From a virus, in IMG/VR virus record IMGVR_UViG_3300032087_000106, positions 1 to 40,641 of that record: a DNA stretch of 40,641 nucleotides; one strand, given 5' to 3'. The translations under genes were made by a program, and so were the position numbers. The notes beneath the pieces are model-generated. The model did no database searches, was not told the origin of the DNA, and was given only the letters and a program-made list of their open reading frames with translations. Positions 38,773 through 40,641 of this stretch are shown here, in pieces. Position 1 is the first letter of the stretch; each line of letters begins with the position of its first letter.

Positions 38773-38975
38773 TGCGACAGGTACAGGAAATCTCACCAGA
38801 ACTACGAGTAGCCTTAGACTTAGAAGCTCATGAGAAGGAATGTGCAATACGTTACTCAGCCGTAGAAGAAAAACTATCTGGTCTCGACAAAAGATTGTGG
38901 AGACTAGAAGCAATGATTATGGGGTCAACAATTATTGTTGTTGGCCTTGCAGCATCCTTACTTATGAAACTGTAG
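38772..38975 (+). CDS. Membrane-anchored coiled-coil protein, holin or XhlA-like candidate
   Basis: 67 aa. The first 45 residues are charged and helical with heptad character (V-E-E-K-L-S-G-L-D-K-R-L-W-R-L-E); residues 49-66 are one membrane span (I-M-G-S-T-I-I-V-V-G-L-A-A-S-L-L-M). This order is that of XhlA-type lysis proteins. T7 holin gp17.5 is the same length and lies at the same place. Function inferred from this context. Confidence 0.65.
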   Translation: MRQVQEISPELRVALDLEAHEKECAIRYSAVEEKLSGLDKRLWRLEAMIMGSTIIVVGLAASLLMKL

Positions 38976-38984
38976 GAGAAAGCC

Positions 38985-39455
38985 ATGTTAGCGGAACTGG
39001 CGGCTGCTAATGCCGCATTTGCGATTATAAAGCAAACTCTATCGAATGGTAAGGAATTAGTTGACGCTGGCAAGGCTATCTCTCAGTACGTAGATGCCAA
39101 AGAAACTTTACAGTCTAAAGCCAACAAGAAGAAAAACTCTTTTTGGAATAAAGTGGGCGGTAACTCAGGTAGTGACCTAGAAGAATTTATGGCTTTAGAG
39201 AAACTTAAACAACAGGAAAACGAACTACGTGAGGCTATGCAGCTTTACGGTAGGGCAGGATTGTGGCAGGATTGGGTCAAGTTTCAGGCTGAAGCACGTA
39301 GCCGTAGGATTGCAGCACGTAAACAAGCTGAGAAAGAACGGCAACAATTTATTGACAACTGTATTGTAGCTTTCTATTGGTCTGTTTGTATAGGACTAGG
39401 AATGGCTCTGCTTGGTGTTATCTTGTGGGTTATTAAGGAGAGTATGAATGTTTAA
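38985..39455 (+). CDS. Conserved phage membrane protein with coiled coil
   Basis: 156 aa. The start (L-A-E-L-A-A-A-N-A-A-F-A-I-I-K-Q-T-L-S-N-G-K-E-L) and Y-V-D-A-K-E-T-L-Q-S-K-A are of a type common in marine podoviruses. A charged helix (Q-A-E-K-E-R-Q-Q-F) leads to a C-terminal span at about residues 128-150. Probably lysis- or envelope-related by neighbourhood; a spanin role is not supported by a visible lipobox. Confidence 0.75.
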   Translation: MLAELAAANAAFAIIKQTLSNGKELVDAGKAISQYVDAKETLQSKANKKKNSFWNKVGGNSGSDLEEFMALEKLKQQENELREAMQLYGRAGLWQDWVKFQAEARSRRIAARKQAEKERQQFIDNCIVAFYWSVCIGLGMALLGVILWVIKESMNV

Positions 39456-39651
39456 GACGATAGTACTAGCATGTGCTATAGCCTCTCCTGACATGTGCTG
39501 GGAATACCACGATACACGTGGCCCATATGAGACACAGGCACAGTGTAGAACTAGAGCATACGAAATGGGTAACATGATTGCAGAGGTACATGAGGGTGCT
39601 ATAATGGCACAGAAGTTTCGCTGTCAAGCATTATCAGGGATGAAATTATGA
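39448..39651 (+). CDS. Small secreted-type Cys protein (family member 3)
   Basis: 67 aa. Hydrophobic start (F-K-T-I-V-L-A-C-A-I-A-S-P), then P-Y-E-T-Q-A-Q-C and a late K-F-R-C. The layout equals the genes at 2306 and 5917. The early V-L-A-C could be a lipobox, making an outer-membrane spanin-like lipoprotein possible in this lysis context; the rest is too short to be sure. Overlaps both neighbours. Confidence 0.6.
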   Translation: MFKTIVLACAIASPDMCWEYHDTRGPYETQAQCRTRAYEMGNMIAEVHEGAIMAQKFRCQALSGMKL

Positions 39652-39992
39652 TACTAGGAGTAGTACAAGCCGTGGCTGGTCTAGCCAGTACATGGATGGA
39701 AGGTAAAGTAGAGACACAAAAAGCCAAAGTAGCTGTAGCAAAGAAGGTTGCTGCTGGTGAAATGGAATGGAACCAGACTATGGCACAGGCTTCTGCGTCA
39801 AGCTGGAAGGATGAATGGCTTACAATTCTTGTGAGTATACCCTTAATACTGGCCTTTACAGGCCACGAAGACATTGTTCAACGTGGCTTTGAGGCGTTAG
39901 ACAGTATGCCAGATTTTTATAAGACTGCCGTAGGCGTTGTGTTTGCTGCAAGCTTTGGTGTTCAACAACTTACTAAGATGTTTAAGAAATGA
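39648..39992 (+). CDS. Holin-like membrane protein candidate
   Basis: 114 aa. An N-terminal weakly hydrophobic segment, a helical Lys/Ala linker, then W-K-D-E-W-L-T-I-L-V-S-I-P-L-I-L-A-F and F-Y-K-T-A-V-G-V-V-F-A-A-S-F-G as membrane spans. It directly precedes lysozyme with an ATGA overlap. This arrangement is typical of phage holins, but the family is not certain. Confidence 0.7.
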   Translation: MILGVVQAVAGLASTWMEGKVETQKAKVAVAKKVAAGEMEWNQTMAQASASSWKDEWLTILVSIPLILAFTGHEDIVQRGFEALDSMPDFYKTAVGVVFAASFGVQQLTKMFKK

Positions 39993-40411
39993 TGGATTAC
40001 TCACAACTTATCGAACAATTAAAACGTCACGAAGGATTGAGGTTAAAGCCCTATAAATGCACAGCAGACAAGCTTACTATCGGTGTTGGAAGAAACTTGG
40101 AAGATGTAGGCATCTCAGAAGAAGAAGCAGAGATGTTGTTGATAAACGACATAGAGAGGGCAACAGACCAACTCATACTGACATTTCCTTGGACAGAAGA
40201 CCTAGACACGGTACGTTTTCAAGCCCTTATCAACTTTACCTTCAACGTAGGGATAGGTACAGTAGGCAAGTTCGTAAACGCAATGGCTCTGCTAAAGGAC
40301 GGAGAGTTCGATATGGCAGCAGAGGAGTTTCTCAATTCCAGATGGGCGAAGCAAGTAGGCCAACGCTCACAGGAAGTAGCTGAACAAATACGTACAGGAG
40401 AGTGGCAATGA
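39989..40411 (+). CDS. Endolysin, GH24 (T4-type) muramidase
   Basis: 140 aa. The catalytic set is E15...C24...T30 in H-E-G-L-R-L-K-P-Y-K-C-T-A-D-K-L-T-I-G, the E-8-(D/C)-5-T rule of T4/P22-type lysozymes, with Cys replacing Asp as in many phage members. A-L-I-N-F-T-F-N-V-G and the C-terminal helices follow. It cleaves peptidoglycan glycan strands. No signal sequence is seen, so it needs a holin. This replaces the T7 gp3.5 amidase. Confidence 0.94.
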   Translation: MMDYSQLIEQLKRHEGLRLKPYKCTADKLTIGVGRNLEDVGISEEEAEMLLINDIERATDQLILTFPWTEDLDTVRFQALINFTFNVGIGTVGKFVNAMALLKDGEFDMAAEEFLNSRWAKQVGQRSQEVAEQIRTGEWQ

Positions 40412-40623
40412 ACCAAAAACAACAGATGGATGATTTACACGCTGCTGTTACTGCTGACCTCTTGGCACGTGTACGTAGTGGGGAAGCTACAGCTAGTGAA
40501 CTATCAGTGGCTGTTAAGTTTCTAAAAGACAATGGGGCTAGTCTTGATGTTATTATGGCAGAAAGTCCTATGGACAACCTATTAAAAGACCTACCCTTTG
40601 AGGTGGCAGAAAGTATACAATGA
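40408..40623 (+). CDS. Terminase small subunit (T7 gp18-like)
   Basis: 71 aa from ATG 40408, which overlaps the lysozyme stop and has GGAG about 10 nt upstream; the in-frame GTG at 40402 is the less likely start. L-H-A-A-V-T-A-D-L-L-A-R-V-R-S-G-E-A-T-A-S-E-L-S-V-A fits T7-type small terminases (T7 gp18 89 aa), followed by A-V-K-F-L-K-D-N-G. It recognises DNA for packaging with TerL. In T7 gp18 also precedes gp19 with small genes between. Confidence 0.85.
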   Translation: MNQKQQMDDLHAAVTADLLARVRSGEATASELSVAVKFLKDNGASLDVIMAESPMDNLLKDLPFEVAESIQ

Positions 40624-40641
40624 GAGGACATAACGCCAGTT
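40558..40641. repeat. Right copy of 84-bp terminal direct repeat (contig overlap)
   Basis: Exact copy of bases 1-84. Joining the two ends restores an intact terS and the gene after it without loss of frame, which supports circular closure. Confidence 0.9.

Noticed and set aside
40057-40383. 108-aa Arg-rich open frame on the plus strand inside lysozyme
   Set aside because: Out-of-frame with a clear lysozyme, and its composition (R, H, S) is that of a shifted frame.
1-40641. CRISPR arrays, insertion sequences, integrase or other lysogeny genes
   Set aside because: No regularly spaced direct repeats, no transposase motifs, no tyrosine or serine recombinase and no recognisable repressor were seen.

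Overview
This window is an essentially complete genome of a T7-like podovirus (Autographivirales type: own single-subunit RNA polymerase plus T7-order replication, head and tail genes). Every credible gene lies on the + strand. The first 84 bases (1-84) are repeated exactly at the end (40558-40641), inside terS and the next gene, so the contig closes on itself with a unique length of about 40,557 bp. The contig ends look like an arbitrary cut of a circular map; by T7 analogy the physical ends should lie after terL, in the gene-poor 2.2-3.3 kb region. An adenosylcobalamin-dependent (class II) ribonucleotide reductase and the families of small head and tail genes suggest a marine bacterium as host, perhaps an alphaproteobacterium. 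This is inference only.

Layout. 1-2272: terS end, a small conserved protein, a tiny zinc-ribbon protein, terL, then a strong terminator. 2273-3540: control region with one small Cys-rich gene, an AT-rich block with sigma70-like promoters facing each other and four copies of a 16-bp dyad TGTCA-N6-TGACA, a structured non-coding stretch, and a 50-aa basic gene enclosed by a 25-bp inverted repeat. 3545-7311: early genes, mostly small and unrecognised, with one PP-loop (PAPS-reductase-like) enzyme. 7337-9780: the phage RNA polymerase, encoded as two overlapping ORFs (265 + 549 aa). 9835-18318: SSB, endonuclease I, primase-helicase, DNA polymerase, a PD-(D/E)XK-like protein, 5'-3' exonuclease, DUF3310, MazG-like and class II RNR. 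18349-33059: virion genes in T7 order (gp6.7/gp7.3-like, portal, scaffold, capsid, four small basic proteins, tail tubes A and B, internal virion proteins gp13-gp16). 33097-38772: a gp17-like fibre adaptor and a cassette of short fibre-type proteins, three with C1q-like C-termini. 38772-40623: lysis genes (holin candidates, GH24 lysozyme) and terS.

How it fits together. Host RNA polymerase should read the early block from the 2.5-2.7 kb region; the phage RNA polymerase should then read the rest. A motif CTAAAGTTACAWC-N(1-3)-TAG occurs at four gene junctions (after terL, before ssb, before the head block, before the tail fibre), matching where T7 has phi-OR, phi-2.5, phi-6.5 and phi-17; I propose it is this phage's promoter. 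The copy after terL lies just before a terminator whose 5' arm is perfectly complementary over 19 nt to the leader and Shine-Dalgarno of the RNA polymerase gene. This suggests a short antisense RNA giving negative feedback on the polymerase. The phage has no T7 gp3.5-type amidase, which in T7 inhibits the polymerase. The DNA polymerase lacks the thioredoxin-binding insertion, and the gp16-like protein lacks a recognisable lytic transglycosylase domain.
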